Of a stretch of 64,000 nt of DNA, positions 26,267 to 36,550 are shown one piece after another. Both the position numbers and the translations under genes were made by a program. Every line of letters begins with the position of its first letter. Positions within the stretch are counted from its first letter, which is position 1. The stretch covers positions 1 to 64,000 of the forward strand of contig CAZNHL010000001.1 in NCBI GenBank assembly GCA_964572965.1, given 5' to 3'. The notes under the pieces were generated by a model. That model made no database searches. It saw nothing but the letters and a program-made list of their open reading frames with translations, and was not told the DNA's origin. Source of the DNA: CAZNHL01 sp964572965. GTDB lineage: Bacteria > Bacteroidota > Bacteroidia > Cytophagales > UBA9547.

Positions 26267-28181
26267 TATCTCAAATAAAATTAATGGACCGCAACTCCAG
26301 GACGCCACCACTATTATTCGTCACCGGGGACCCGATGATGCCGGTTTTTTATTATGGAACAAAAATACCCCAAGCCCTAAAGTGTTTGCAGGGACAGATA
26401 CAAATACTGATTCCCGGGATTACCACCGTCTGAACTATTTACCGGATAACAGCAACTGGCAGGTAGGATTAGGCCATCGTCGACTCTCCATTGTTGATCT
26501 GTCGCCGGCAGGTCATCAGCCAATGTTACATCAGGAAACAGGAATTGCGATTTCTTATAATGGAGAAGTCTATAACCATATAGAATTAAAAGCAGAACTG
26601 GAAGCATTAGGGCACAGATTTACTTCTCATTCTGATACTGAAGTCATTTTGAAAGCCTGGGTTCAATGGGGACCTGCCTGCCTTAACCGCTTCAATGGAA
26701 TGTTTGGGATTGTTTTGCTTGACCCCCGCAATGGAGGTAAAGTATATGCTATCCGTGATCGATTTGGTGTAAAACCGTTGTACTGGACAAAAACCAATAA
26801 TTATTTCGCTTTTGCGTCAGAAATAAAACAGCTGCGTCTATTACCTGATTTTAGTCCCTCGTTAAATCAAAATATTGCTTACGATTATCTGGTTTATGGT
26901 CAACTTGACCATACAGAACAAACATTTGATAATAATATCTTTCAGCTGAAAGGTGGCCAAATGATGTCTGTCGATCTAACAAATAACTCTTATCAGATAA
27001 CCAATTGGTACAATTTGCCAGACCAAAAATGGAGAGGCAATGATCAGGAGGCCATAAATAAATTTGAAGAATTATTGACAGATTCGGTGCGGCTTCGTTT
27101 GAGGGCCGACGTAACTGTTGGCTCCTGTCTATCTGGTGGACTAGACTCCTCTGCCATAGTCTGTTTAATGGAAAAGGTATTGCGAGGTCAGGAACACCAA
27201 GGTATTGAAACAATTACAGCATGTTTTGAAAATAAAAAATATGACGAGTGGGAATATGCCGAAGCCGTAGTTAAACAAACAGGGGCGAAAGCTCATCGTG
27301 TCTTTCCTAGCTTTACAAGCTTGCAAGAGGATCTGGATAAAATTCTTTGGCATATGGATGAACCATTTGGATCAACCAGTCAATTTAGCCAGTGGTCAGT
27401 CTTTAAAGGAGCTGCTGAAGCAGGCCTGAAAGTAATGCTTGACGGGCAGGGGTCTGACGAACAGCTTGCCGGGTATGGAGGTAATGATCTTCCTTTATAT
27501 ACAGGCCTGCTAAAAAGCTTTCGGTTAGCAGAAACATTAAAAGAAGCGAAAGCTTTTAAGGAGACTGTAGGATATTATCCTAAAAGTCAGCTAATCGGCG
27601 CTGGTAGAAGAGCCTTTCCAAGTATAGATCTAATTTTACCGGCGCAATGGAAAAAATCACCTCAGGAGTATTTACCAGCATGGTTGAATAAAGGTCACAA
27701 GCCAGCAGAAAGCATCCTAAAACAACCTGAATCTCTAAGAGAAACTCTGATGCAGCAAACATTGACTACATCATTGCCGGTGTTACTCCGCTACGAAGAC
27801 AGAAACTCTATGGCCTGGTCTATTGAGTCTCGAGTACCTTTCCTTGACTACCGATTTGTCGAGTTTGCATTGAGTCTTCCCGAGCACCTTGTTTACCGCC
27901 AAGGTGTCAGGAAATATATCTTAAGGGAGGCTATGCGTAACACATTCCCTACAAAGATTTATGAACGCAGAGACAAAATGGGATTTGTAACCCCCGAAGA
28001 AATATGGATTAAAGGAGAAGGTAAGGATTGGTTTAGAAACGCTATCAAAAACAGCATTGTCAAATCCCCTGAACTAATTAGTAATGTAGCATTAAACCAG
28101 ACAGACCAATTGGTTCAAGGAAACGCAAAGTTTGATTTTAGCTTTTGGAGATTAGCTTGTTTAGGTAACTGGTTAAATTAA
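26241..28181 (+). CDS. AsnB-type glutamine-dependent amidotransferase, copy 1
   Basis: At 646 residues this is a complete class II glutamine amidotransferase plus ATP-PPi synthetase. After Met1 the nucleophile Cys2 begins MCGILGVINI. HRGPDD and the SYNGEVYNHIEL block follow, and the synthetase domain has the pyrophosphate loop SGGLDSS at 298-304. It differs from the other two copies by an insert of about 25-30 residues between HRGPDDAG and GHRRLSIVD in the glutaminase domain. Such proteins make asparagine or, in glycan clusters (WbpS-like), amidate sugar uronic acids. Three copies in one glycan locus favour sugar or lipid-linked substrates, but no residue seen here proves it. It starts inside the SGNH-like gene and ends two bases before the next GT4. 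Confidence 0.88.
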   Translation: MCGILGVINISNKINGPQLQDATTIIRHRGPDDAGFLLWNKNTPSPKVFAGTDTNTDSRDYHRLNYLPDNSNWQVGLGHRRLSIVDLSPAGHQPMLHQETGIAISYNGEVYNHIELKAELEALGHRFTSHSDTEVILKAWVQWGPACLNRFNGMFGIVLLDPRNGGKVYAIRDRFGVKPLYWTKTNNYFAFASEIKQLRLLPDFSPSLNQNIAYDYLVYGQLDHTEQTFDNNIFQLKGGQMMSVDLTNNSYQITNWYNLPDQKWRGNDQEAINKFEELLTDSVRLRLRADVTVGSCLSGGLDSSAIVCLMEKVLRGQEHQGIETITACFENKKYDEWEYAEAVVKQTGAKAHRVFPSFTSLQEDLDKILWHMDEPFGSTSQFSQWSVFKGAAEAGLKVMLDGQGSDEQLAGYGGNDLPLYTGLLKSFRLAETLKEAKAFKETVGYYPKSQLIGAGRRAFPSIDLILPAQWKKSPQEYLPAWLNKGHKPAESILKQPESLRETLMQQTLTTSLPVLLRYEDRNSMAWSIESRVPFLDYRFVEFALSLPEHLVYRQGVRKYILREAMRNTFPTKIYERRDKMGFVTPEEIWIKGEGKDWFRNAIKNSIVKSPELISNVALNQTDQLVQGNAKFDFSFWRLACLGNWLN

Positions 28182-28183
28182 AC

Positions 28184-29254
28184 ATGAGCAGAATAAAAAG
28201 CATTACTAAAATCATTATAGAAGCCGTTAATATAATCCGGCTTTGGATTTTATCCTTCTTTAAACCGGTAATTGGATATGCGACCTTTCACCCTATCTTT
28301 TTAAGTGTTTTTAAAGACTCTCCTCCTGAAGGATTTCTGTTTTACCAGAGAAGTAAAAGCGACCTTATCAGGCCCTTGGAAAATCTTCTTTGGAAAAGGT
28401 GTAAGCTTTTACACCTGAATCTTAATACCAAATATCTCGGTAATTTTACCGGGTCTGTTATCGTCGAATGCGAAGCCGACCCTTTACACGAAGTTCTTAA
28501 TAATAGTCAGGTAAAACATATATTTGTTGAATCAAAATTTGCAGGTAGAAAAGTTCTTGGCGTAAACCCTAAGGTTTCATTACTATACCCTTCGGTGCCT
28601 GTTCAAACAGTTCCTGACAAAGATCCTCACAAAAAGGAAATAAAAATTCTAGCAGTTGGTTACGGAAGTTTCATCAAAGGATATGATGTACTGTACAGGA
28701 TATATAAGCAGTTAAAATCTGAAGGTTACACTATTAAATTAATAATAGCAGGTACATTCGGTCATAATTTTGACAACTATCCGGAAGTAAGCAGAGAAGC
28801 ATACGATAATGCTAATTTTGATGCTATACTAGACTTTTTCCAGCAGGATTCTGATGTGTTTATTAAACAATGTACAAGAAGTGAACTGTTTGATAAAATT
28901 TATAGAGAAGCTGACATTTATGTCCATTTTTGCAGAATGGAAACTTTTGGGTTTTCTATTCTGGAAGCAATGAGCTTCGGATTACCGGTAGTTAGCTGCA
29001 GGTTTAATGCAGTACCAGAAATGGTAGACCATGGGGAAAATGGTTATTTGGTCAACCCTTTCATACACGACATGAACTCTCCCGAGTGGGCTGATGTTGC
29101 CTTTAACGAAGGAATAAAATATATACGCCAACTGATTGATGACACTGAGTTACGCTCAAAAATGGGCAGGGAAAGCAGGAATAGGATAAACCTCACTTTT
29201 AATATTGAAAACAAAAAAACAATCCTCAAAAAAACTTATACTCAACTATTATGA
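28184..29254 (+). CDS. GT4-like glycosyltransferase
   Basis: A 356-residue GT-B protein. The donor-binding half is clear, with ILAVGYGSFIKGYDVL near residue 155 and the paired-glutamate motif METFGFSILEAMSFGLP. The N-terminal half is less typical and lacks an obvious glycine-rich acceptor loop. A hydrophobic stretch at residues 10-30 (IIIEAVNIIRLWILSFFKPV) may be a membrane-associating helix. It starts two bases after the AsnB copy 1 stop and overlaps the next membrane protein by four bases (ATGA). Donor unknown. Confidence 0.82.
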   Translation: MSRIKSITKIIIEAVNIIRLWILSFFKPVIGYATFHPIFLSVFKDSPPEGFLFYQRSKSDLIRPLENLLWKRCKLLHLNLNTKYLGNFTGSVIVECEADPLHEVLNNSQVKHIFVESKFAGRKVLGVNPKVSLLYPSVPVQTVPDKDPHKKEIKILAVGYGSFIKGYDVLYRIYKQLKSEGYTIKLIIAGTFGHNFDNYPEVSREAYDNANFDAILDFFQQDSDVFIKQCTRSELFDKIYREADIYVHFCRMETFGFSILEAMSFGLPVVSCRFNAVPEMVDHGENGYLVNPFIHDMNSPEWADVAFNEGIKYIRQLIDDTELRSKMGRESRNRINLTFNIENKKTILKKTYTQLL

Positions 29255-30969
29255 TCAGGCTGTTAATAAACAAGTATACATTGCTGTTTTATACTACTTT
29301 TTTAATAATTCTTTTAACCATTGCCTGGGGAACAAATAAGGGGTTCGATTTTACAGATGAAGGATTTTACTTGTTAAACTATGCAAAAGATCAGGAATCC
29401 GGATTAACTAACAGCTATATTACATTAGTTTTGAAGCCATTGGGATTCTCGATTCTCGAATTGAGGATAACAAGGGTAATACTGTCAGTCGCTTCAGCAG
29501 CAGTCTTATGGTTTGGAATACATCGCTTACTAAGGACAGATAAACACACAACCCAGCACGATATGATATTTTTGGCCTTACTTTTGATAAGCTCTTTTCT
29601 TAGCTATACGTTTTGTCCTCAGACGATCTCTTATAATACTTTAGCCTCTAACGTATCTTTTATCATTATAGGATTGACATTATTAGTCTTATCCAACTCC
29701 CTGGCTACCTGGACTAACTTTGCAATTTTATTTCTAATCGGACTGATCACATACATCTGCTTTTTATCAAAATCAACCACAGGTATCATTATCATTCTAA
29801 TTGTAATCAGCTTGATTACAGCAACTTACTTCAGAGACAAAAACCGCTGTATCCAATACATAACTTTCTTCTTATCAGGGCTTCTATGTTCGGAAGAATT
29901 GGTAAGAATAACTACAGGATCTTCAGCCTTCTCAGTTTTAGAAAATCTAAGTCAAATATCTATTGAGTTAAGGAAAATCACAGATGGATATTCCTTAGGC
30001 ACACTAATTTACAGGCAATTTATAATTTTAGCAGACTCTGTCAAGTTCACCCTATTTTTATTGGTAGCCTACTTACCATTCTTTTTCTGGCAATTCAGAA
30101 AAACAGCATTAAATTTTGCCGTAACCACACTCTATCATCTAGCTGTATTCGCTGGATTGATCTGGCTTTTTTCTTCCGAAAGATCAGACTATACATTAAA
30201 TGCAAAAAATATAAGATATGTGTTGGTTGACCTTGCACCAGGCCTGATCCCATATTGCCTCATTATAGTAGCATATTTTTATGTCATTTACCGTTCTATA
30301 AAAATCGAAACAAGAAATATCATGGTCTCCGCAACCTTGATAATAACCTGTTTTGCTATTATTTTAGGAACTAACAATTATTTTTTATTTAATATCGTAT
30401 TCACGTTACCCCTACTCATTTCTGCTCTTTACATACTAAATATTCCGGAAGAAGTAATATCGAATACATTTCTCAAATCACTGTCAACAGTTTTTTTATT
30501 TGTAGCCGTAACTTCTATATTTTATTATTATATAATTAGGCCTTATAGAACTTTCCCGCTATGGCAACAAAAGCAGGAAATTGCCTTACAGCCGTTAAAA
30601 GGACTAAAGCTGGATAGCAAAACTATTGAATACATAAATCGGACAAGCACGATACTTAACAAGTCAGGTTTCAGGAAAGGTGATTATGTAATTGGAATTT
30701 ATAGGTTACCAGGTTTAATATTTGCTATTAATGGTATCTCTCCAGGATCTATCCTTTGGGCAGAAGAATCCCGGACTATGTTTTTGAAAAGTCTGGATAT
30801 CACCACCTTAAACAAAGACAAAAAAATATTCTTTCTGGTAAATGATATGGGGTCAGATGAGTTTTATAGTGCTTTAGAAGAACGTGGGATTAATTTCAAA
30901 GAATACCATGAAGTAGGTAAAGTGTACAACCAATACTACAACAAATACACATACATATATTCTAAATAG
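29251..30969 (+). CDS. Polytopic membrane protein, probable GT-C (PMT/ArnT-like) glycosyltransferase
   Basis: The 572-residue protein has about eleven to thirteen hydrophobic helices and a soluble C-terminal domain of roughly 110 residues. Between helix 1 and helix 2 lies GFDFTDEGFYLLN; an acidic pair in this loop is the usual catalytic signature of GT-C enzymes such as ArnT, PMT and PglB relatives. They use a polyprenyl-phosphate sugar as donor on the periplasmic side. The two DPM1-like GT2 genes in the window could supply such donors. Assignment rests on topology and this loop only; it could also be a different multi-span protein. It is coupled to its upstream GT4 by an ATGA overlap. Confidence 0.65.
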   Translation: MIRLLINKYTLLFYTTFLIILLTIAWGTNKGFDFTDEGFYLLNYAKDQESGLTNSYITLVLKPLGFSILELRITRVILSVASAAVLWFGIHRLLRTDKHTTQHDMIFLALLLISSFLSYTFCPQTISYNTLASNVSFIIIGLTLLVLSNSLATWTNFAILFLIGLITYICFLSKSTTGIIIILIVISLITATYFRDKNRCIQYITFFLSGLLCSEELVRITTGSSAFSVLENLSQISIELRKITDGYSLGTLIYRQFIILADSVKFTLFLLVAYLPFFFWQFRKTALNFAVTTLYHLAVFAGLIWLFSSERSDYTLNAKNIRYVLVDLAPGLIPYCLIIVAYFYVIYRSIKIETRNIMVSATLIITCFAIILGTNNYFLFNIVFTLPLLISALYILNIPEEVISNTFLKSLSTVFLFVAVTSIFYYYIIRPYRTFPLWQQKQEIALQPLKGLKLDSKTIEYINRTSTILNKSGFRKGDYVIGIYRLPGLIFAINGISPGSILWAEESRTMFLKSLDITTLNKDKKIFFLVNDMGSDEFYSALEERGINFKEYHEVGKVYNQYYNKYTYIYSK

Positions 30970-30974
30970 TTTTT

Positions 30975-32267
30975 ATGCAAACAACTATTAAACGTAATCT
31001 TTTTATCATCAAAGAACTCATACTTCATTTCAGATTATTTACTAGGATTTCCTGGAATTCTCTTCTGAAAACACAGCGTATTGAAAGCCTTAATACTAAG
31101 TTTGGCTTTTTCGTCAGCTCCCTTTTATATAGAATTTATAGCAGAGCTTATAGCAAAAATAATTATTTAGAAATCATCAGCAGTGCCGAACAGGATAAAA
31201 TTCAAACAGAAATTATTGAGAAGTCTTTTCTTCTACAGCATAACCTGCTTGTACTGAAGAAATCTACAGAAGGTGAAAAGGGAGTATTACTTATTAAATA
31301 CTCTGAAATAATTAATATGTTACCAGCCTTGTTTTCAATTGAAGAACTTGCAAGCCGATATCATTTTGTTTTTATTCCCTCCACAGAATCACCTTTTAAC
31401 CCTTTCAATTTCATTTACAGAAAAATCTACAAACACACTATTGTAATTAGCCATATTCTTAGTTTAAGGGAAAAAAAAATATTTGAAGATGCCGGATTAT
31501 CTACAATTGATTTATCTGCAGGTGACTGGATTAATAACAACAACTTTTCATCAGAGCAGCTCCCTAAAAAATATGATTTTTGTGTCGTAGCAAATTTCCT
31601 TCCAGTTAAAAATTATGATTTCCTTATCCAGAGCTTAAAACACTGGCCTAAAAATACTCCTCTGCGGTTAGCTGTAGTAGCAAGCAGCTATGTAGGTATG
31701 GGAAAAAACTGGTTTGAAAATTTGCTGAAACAAAACAACCTTTCCGGTAACTGTACCATTTATACAGACATTCCGTCATCAGAAGTAAGCGTAGTTTTGC
31801 GCAGCTCGTATTGCCATGTACTTTGCTCATGGCGGGAAGGGGCAAATAAAGCCAGTTTTGAAGCAATATTGTCCGGTATTCCTGCTATTGTCCCCCGCAA
31901 TCACATAGGGTTCCCTGTTCACAAATTTGATAGTCCATATGTATTAAAATATAATGGAAAAAAGGAGTTGATTAATCAAATCATCAAAGCAAAGTCAATT
32001 CAAATTACAGGAATACCACCTATCGGTTATCAGACTGCAACCCAGAAGCTAAACACCAGACTAAAACAACTAAGTACAGACAAAGGATTTGACTGGACAG
32101 AAAACATTGTAGAAAGTAGCGTTACTGCACATCTTCATTATATTAACCCTTCCGATGCAACACTTTTTTCTGATGAATACCAATTTATAGAATCTTGTAA
32201 ACTCAAAGATTCTATACCATATAGTGCCGAAAGAGCAAAAAAAATGACAACTTTGAAGTATGACTAA
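30975..32267 (+). CDS. GT-B glycosyltransferase (GT4-like)
   Basis: A 430-residue protein whose C-terminal half shows the GT4 layout: YDFCVVANFLPVKNYDFLI, then the motif WREGANKASFEAILSGIP near residue 298. The first 130 residues are divergent, with an N-terminal hydrophobic-aromatic segment that may sit on the membrane. Its stop overlaps the start of the next glycosyltransferase by eight bases, so they are translationally coupled. I cannot name a donor or acceptor. The unusual N-terminal region makes it one of the less typical enzymes of the cluster. Confidence 0.75.
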   Translation: MQTTIKRNLFIIKELILHFRLFTRISWNSLLKTQRIESLNTKFGFFVSSLLYRIYSRAYSKNNYLEIISSAEQDKIQTEIIEKSFLLQHNLLVLKKSTEGEKGVLLIKYSEIINMLPALFSIEELASRYHFVFIPSTESPFNPFNFIYRKIYKHTIVISHILSLREKKIFEDAGLSTIDLSAGDWINNNNFSSEQLPKKYDFCVVANFLPVKNYDFLIQSLKHWPKNTPLRLAVVASSYVGMGKNWFENLLKQNNLSGNCTIYTDIPSSEVSVVLRSSYCHVLCSWREGANKASFEAILSGIPAIVPRNHIGFPVHKFDSPYVLKYNGKKELINQIIKAKSIQITGIPPIGYQTATQKLNTRLKQLSTDKGFDWTENIVESSVTAHLHYINPSDATLFSDEYQFIESCKLKDSIPYSAERAKKMTTLKYD

Positions 32268-33399
32268 AATACTTTTACTAACACTTGTTCACCCGGACTT
32301 TCTTCCTCCGGTCTATTCTATGGCACAAGTGTTGGCCGATAAGGGGTATCAAGTGGACATTCTAACATTTGAATCTGATGCTCCCGGGAGTTTCAACCCT
32401 GGTAAGGGAATCAATATTCATATAACGAGTAAACATTCAGGCACCGCAAGTCAAAGAGCTGCAGCCAGAAAACTATTCCAATCAAAGGCTAATGATTATA
32501 TTAATCAGAAAGCACCTACAGCCATTTTTTCTTACTGTGAATTCAGTTATTTGACGGCGCTGAAAGTACACAAAAGCGTTCCTGTTTACCACTTCGCATT
32601 AGAAATTACTGACTTTTCTATCAGTAAGCTTCTCCGCTCTCCCTTTGGTGCTTTAAGAACATGGAAGGCGAATACACAATTAGATAAAGCCGCTTTTGTA
32701 AGCACTCCTTCTTATGAAAGATCCGGATGGCTTGCCGGAAGATATAATCTAAAAAGAATACCGGAAACAGTTCAGAATACACCCTTTATACCTTCTTCTT
32801 TTGAATTTCCTAAAGGAGCAAGTACTCTCATACCGGAACGGTTTAAGAATAAAATAAAAATACTCAATACCGGCGGTGTTAATCATACCAGGTCGGTAAT
32901 TGAGTTAATAAAAGGCTTCGAAACATCCGAATCAAATACTTCTCTAATCATTACAAACGTTAGCAATGCCGGTTATTCACAAGAAGTAAGAAAAATAGTT
33001 GAACAATCTCCCCGAAAAGATGACATTCTTATTTTAGGCACTATTTCAAGAAGTGAACTGATTGAGCTACAAGCGTCTTGCCAAATAGGGATTTGTTTAA
33101 TGAAACTAGAAAACGGGTTTGATGCACGTATGATAGCACCTAACAAAGTGGGCGAATATCTGGCGTCGGGCTTACTTGTATTAGGAATGAATACTCCTTA
33201 CTTCCATCAGTTTATTGCTTATGATGTGGCCGAACTTATTGATGATTTAAGCCAAGAATCTATTGGGGAAGCCTTAAACAAACTAGTTTCAAAAACCATG
33301 GCTGATAATTACCAAAAAACAATAATGGCTTGCCTTAACAAACAATACAATATGGAAAAACAACTGGAGCAGGTGTTAACATTAATAGCAAAGCACTAG
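32260..33399 (+). CDS. GT4-like glycosyltransferase
   Basis: The 379-residue protein begins with a Rossmann half containing ILLLTLVHPDFLPPVYSMAQ and GYQVDILTFESD, as in GT4 enzymes with an activated acceptor loop. The donor half has ILNTGGVNHTRSVIELI and ends its active-site region with NKVGEYLASGLLVLG, a shortened form of the usual E-x7-E motif. This is less canonical than its neighbours, so donor use may differ. It starts eight bases inside the previous gene and ends two bases before the next. No membrane helix is seen. Confidence 0.78.
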   Translation: MTKILLLTLVHPDFLPPVYSMAQVLADKGYQVDILTFESDAPGSFNPGKGINIHITSKHSGTASQRAAARKLFQSKANDYINQKAPTAIFSYCEFSYLTALKVHKSVPVYHFALEITDFSISKLLRSPFGALRTWKANTQLDKAAFVSTPSYERSGWLAGRYNLKRIPETVQNTPFIPSSFEFPKGASTLIPERFKNKIKILNTGGVNHTRSVIELIKGFETSESNTSLIITNVSNAGYSQEVRKIVEQSPRKDDILILGTISRSELIELQASCQIGICLMKLENGFDARMIAPNKVGEYLASGLLVLGMNTPYFHQFIAYDVAELIDDLSQESIGEALNKLVSKTMADNYQKTIMACLNKQYNMEKQLEQVLTLIAKH

Positions 33400-33401
33400 G
33401 C

Positions 33402-34640
33402 ATGTCTAATACGATAGCTTTTCTATGTCACCCATACCACAGGGGCGGGGTTACTTCCTGGATGGTAAATGCGGCACTAGAATCATCAAAACAAGGTTAT
33501 AAGACTTTTTTTATTACTGTTGATCCGCAACAGGCATTTATATCAAGTGGAGGACGGGCAACATTGGTTGAACTCTTGGGAAATCAATTTCCAATATTGA
33601 TTATCAATCAAAAAGTCGATTACTTGTTTGAACTCGGCACTGACGATTACCGGGCATTTATATATGCAAACCTCATCAAAAACAATGTTCCGTATGGAAC
33701 TGCAATTATTGTTTCAGACGATGCCTCTGTGTGGCGCGGAGCGGCGTTAGTTGCCAACCAATACCCATTTGTAGCTGTTATCCATAGCAGTCTCGATCCT
33801 GGATATTACAACCTTACCGGGCAGTATCAAAAACATTTGAGTGTAATAACCGCTGTTTCCAACCGTACAAAAGAAAATTTATACAAAAAAGTGCCAGGCC
33901 TGCAGTTAGATGCTGCAGTTATTCCCTGCGGAATTCCTTTGAATGATTACCTCTCTCCTACCGTTTCCGGGGGATCAGGAACCCGAGTAAATATTGTTTG
34001 GATGGGACGTTTAGAAGAAATATCAAAACGCGTTTCAGATATCCCCAAAATTGCATTAAAAATGCGTGAGCATGGCATTCCTTTTCACATAAAAGTAATT
34101 GGCCACGGAGATTCCACCAGCATACTTTCTGAGGCAATAAAAAACAATCAATTAGATCAACAGATTGAACAAGTAGGCTGGCAAGAAAATGACTATATCA
34201 TAAATGCTTATAAGCAGGCTGACATTTTACTTCAAACCTCTAATTATGAAGGAATGTCTATTGCCGTTATGGAAGCATTGGCATCTGGTTGTGGAGTAGT
34301 TTCTACCAGAGTAAGCGGAGTAGAAGATTATGAACATTCACAATATGCCAACAATAGTATGTTGCTATATGAAATTGGCAATATTGATGAAGCAGTTGAA
34401 AAAATAATGCAACTTACTCAAATTGATAAACAACAAAGGCGTGTTGCAGCCCAGACGTTTGCTCAGGAAGTTTTTTCAATCACCAGCTGTATGAATCATT
34501 ATTTTCAGGCAATAAACAATGCACAGCTTCAATCTCCGCTAGACATAAGCCAACCCAAATTGCTGTTGATCTTAAAATCAGTTATTTTAGCAGTTGCAAG
34601 AAAATCCAAATATGTAATATTCTCGAAGCTAAAGAAGTAA
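33402..34640 (+). CDS. GT4 glycosyltransferase
   Basis: A 412-residue retaining glycosyltransferase. IAFLCHPYHRGGVTSWM at the N-terminus provides the glycine-rich acceptor loop, VNIVWMGRLEEISKRV starts the donor domain, and NYEGMSIAVMEALASG near residue 284 is the GT4 motif. The final 30 residues (LLLILKSVILAVARK) are hydrophobic and basic, consistent with membrane association. It begins two bases after the preceding gene; 46 bases follow before the second asnB-like gene, with no terminator seen. Substrate unknown. Confidence 0.87.
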   Translation: MSNTIAFLCHPYHRGGVTSWMVNAALESSKQGYKTFFITVDPQQAFISSGGRATLVELLGNQFPILIINQKVDYLFELGTDDYRAFIYANLIKNNVPYGTAIIVSDDASVWRGAALVANQYPFVAVIHSSLDPGYYNLTGQYQKHLSVITAVSNRTKENLYKKVPGLQLDAAVIPCGIPLNDYLSPTVSGGSGTRVNIVWMGRLEEISKRVSDIPKIALKMREHGIPFHIKVIGHGDSTSILSEAIKNNQLDQQIEQVGWQENDYIINAYKQADILLQTSNYEGMSIAVMEALASGCGVVSTRVSGVEDYEHSQYANNSMLLYEIGNIDEAVEKIMQLTQIDKQQRRVAAQTFAQEVFSITSCMNHYFQAINNAQLQSPLDISQPKLLLILKSVILAVARKSKYVIFSKLKK

Positions 34641-34686
34641 TATTACCTATGACCTTGTCTATCCTCTTATATTAATCTTAAAATCC

Positions 34687-36537
34687 ATGTGCGGCATAGC
34701 ATTTACGATAGGCGCTGACAAAAAACAGGCATTGCAATTTGTAGAGCGGGCTAATCGCCTATTAAAACATAGAGGGCCTGACGGAGAAGGAATCTTTCAA
34801 GATGAAAATGTAGCCATGGCACATCGTCGCTTGGCAATTCTGGATCTAAGCGAAGCTGGCGCCCAACCAATGATTACATCAGATCAACGTTACGTAATTG
34901 TACATAATGGTGAAGTATATAACCACCTCGAATTAAGAGCAAAGTTTCTGGCAGACCATCCTTTTAAGGGGCATTCTGATACCGAAACTATTTTAGCTTT
35001 ATATGCCAAAATGGGACGGTTGATGTTACAATATCTTGTCGGCATGTGGGCTTTCGCTATCTGGGACAACACAGATAAAAAGCTGTTTATTTCAAGGGAT
35101 CGCTATGGACAAAAACCACTTTACCTGCGTAAGAAAGACAATTCTTTTCTTTTTGCGAGCGAAATAAAACCACTCCTGCAAGATGGAGAAAGACCGGCCA
35201 TGAATCCTACCGCCGTGGTCGAATATCTGGCATTAGGCAGTTATGGCCATCTGGATGAACAAACTTTCTTTAAAGACATAGTCCATTTTCCTCAGGCAAG
35301 TTATGCAGAAATAAAAGCCGGAGACAAACAATTGGTTGCGAAGCCATACTGGAAACTCCCTGATATTAAAAAGAGTGACAAAATTTCTTTAGGCTCCGGT
35401 GAAACAAGCCATCTACGTCAGATCATTGAAGAAGCTGTAAGTTCACAACTCCTGTCAGATGTTACTGTAGGAGCTACACTATCAGGCGGACTAGACTCTT
35501 CAACTATTGTTGGACTCATGGCCTCAAGTTCCCCAAAACCATTTCCTGTTTTTACTGCTCAAACAAAAGGCAGTCAATGGGACGAGTCAGATTATGTTTC
35601 CGACGTGGAAAATAAATGGGGTAAAAATAAACTTCAGCTCCACTGGAAAGAGCTGATAAATACCCGAATTTCTACCTCTTTGCCTGCATATATTGATATT
35701 CAGGAAGAACCTTTTGGAGACCCGTCAATTATGGCTCACGGTTTTCTGATGGACATGGCCAAAGAAAATAACGTAAAGGTAGTTGTTGGAGGACAAGGCG
35801 GTGATGAGCTTTTTTTCGGTTATAAAAACATGACAAACAACCTAATGAGCAGTTTCCTGAAATCCGGCTCAATAGGTAATTTTAATGAAAATGCTTCCAG
35901 AATGGGTTTAGGTAAAAAAGAACTGATAAGAATTGCTCTTGGATCTTATTTACCGTCGTTAGAGAAAATAAGCAGGAGAGCATCCCGGAACAAAAGACGC
36001 TTCTTTATCAAATCATCCCTCTTGGATCTGGTAAATGATAACCACATAATTCTGGCCAGAAGTAACAATTTTTATGAAACCTGGGACGAATCGGTAAACA
36101 GGGTCCACCTTCCACATCTCGTACATTATGATGACAGGAACGGAATGTCAAGATCTATTGAAGGAAGAATGCCGTTTTTAGACCATAGGATTGCTGATTT
36201 TGTTGCTACTTTGAAACCAGAAGAGTTTTTAAAAAATGGCGAAAGCAAAACTCTACTAAGAACTTCCTGTAAAGACTTATTACCAGAAACAATTCTTAAC
36301 AGAAAAGATAAGCAAGGCTTCTTTACACCTATCCATGAAATGTTAACCGAAGATATTGACTGGATTCAGGCTGTTATCTTTGAAGACAAATCTATTTCTC
36401 AACTACTTGATCAAAAGACAATTGAGGAAGATATAGCTTTTTACAGAACAGGGAAGAAAAATAATGACATTTCAAGAAGGTTATGGAGAGTGCTGTCTTT
36501 TTGTTTATGGAAAAAACAGTTTAATGTTACCCTTTAG
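34687..36537 (+). CDS. AsnB-type glutamine-dependent amidotransferase, copy 2
   Basis: The 616-residue protein has both domains intact: Cys2 (MCGIAFTIG), KHRGPDGEG and HNGEVYNHLEL in the glutaminase half, and the PPi loop SGGLDSS at 266-272 in the synthetase half. It lacks the extra loop of copy 1 and is clearly divergent from both other copies, so this is not a recent duplication. Late motifs GGQGGDELFFGY and EGRMPFLDHR are as in AsnB. The nearby genes are glycosyltransferases, which supports a role in amidating a glycan acid group, though asparagine synthesis cannot be excluded. It is followed 13 bases later by a GT2-like gene. Confidence 0.88.
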   Translation: MCGIAFTIGADKKQALQFVERANRLLKHRGPDGEGIFQDENVAMAHRRLAILDLSEAGAQPMITSDQRYVIVHNGEVYNHLELRAKFLADHPFKGHSDTETILALYAKMGRLMLQYLVGMWAFAIWDNTDKKLFISRDRYGQKPLYLRKKDNSFLFASEIKPLLQDGERPAMNPTAVVEYLALGSYGHLDEQTFFKDIVHFPQASYAEIKAGDKQLVAKPYWKLPDIKKSDKISLGSGETSHLRQIIEEAVSSQLLSDVTVGATLSGGLDSSTIVGLMASSSPKPFPVFTAQTKGSQWDESDYVSDVENKWGKNKLQLHWKELINTRISTSLPAYIDIQEEPFGDPSIMAHGFLMDMAKENNVKVVVGGQGGDELFFGYKNMTNNLMSSFLKSGSIGNFNENASRMGLGKKELIRIALGSYLPSLEKISRRASRNKRRFFIKSSLLDLVNDNHIILARSNNFYETWDESVNRVHLPHLVHYDDRNGMSRSIEGRMPFLDHRIADFVATLKPEEFLKNGESKTLLRTSCKDLLPETILNRKDKQGFFTPIHEMLTEDIDWIQAVIFEDKSISQLLDQKTIEEDIAFYRTGKKNNDISRRLWRVLSFCLWKKQFNVTL

Positions 36538-36550
36538 TCTTTGATATTAT

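Noticed and set aside
26851..27353. Antisense open frames in AsnB copy 1.
   Set aside because: They mirror the conserved synthetase domain and show no independent features.
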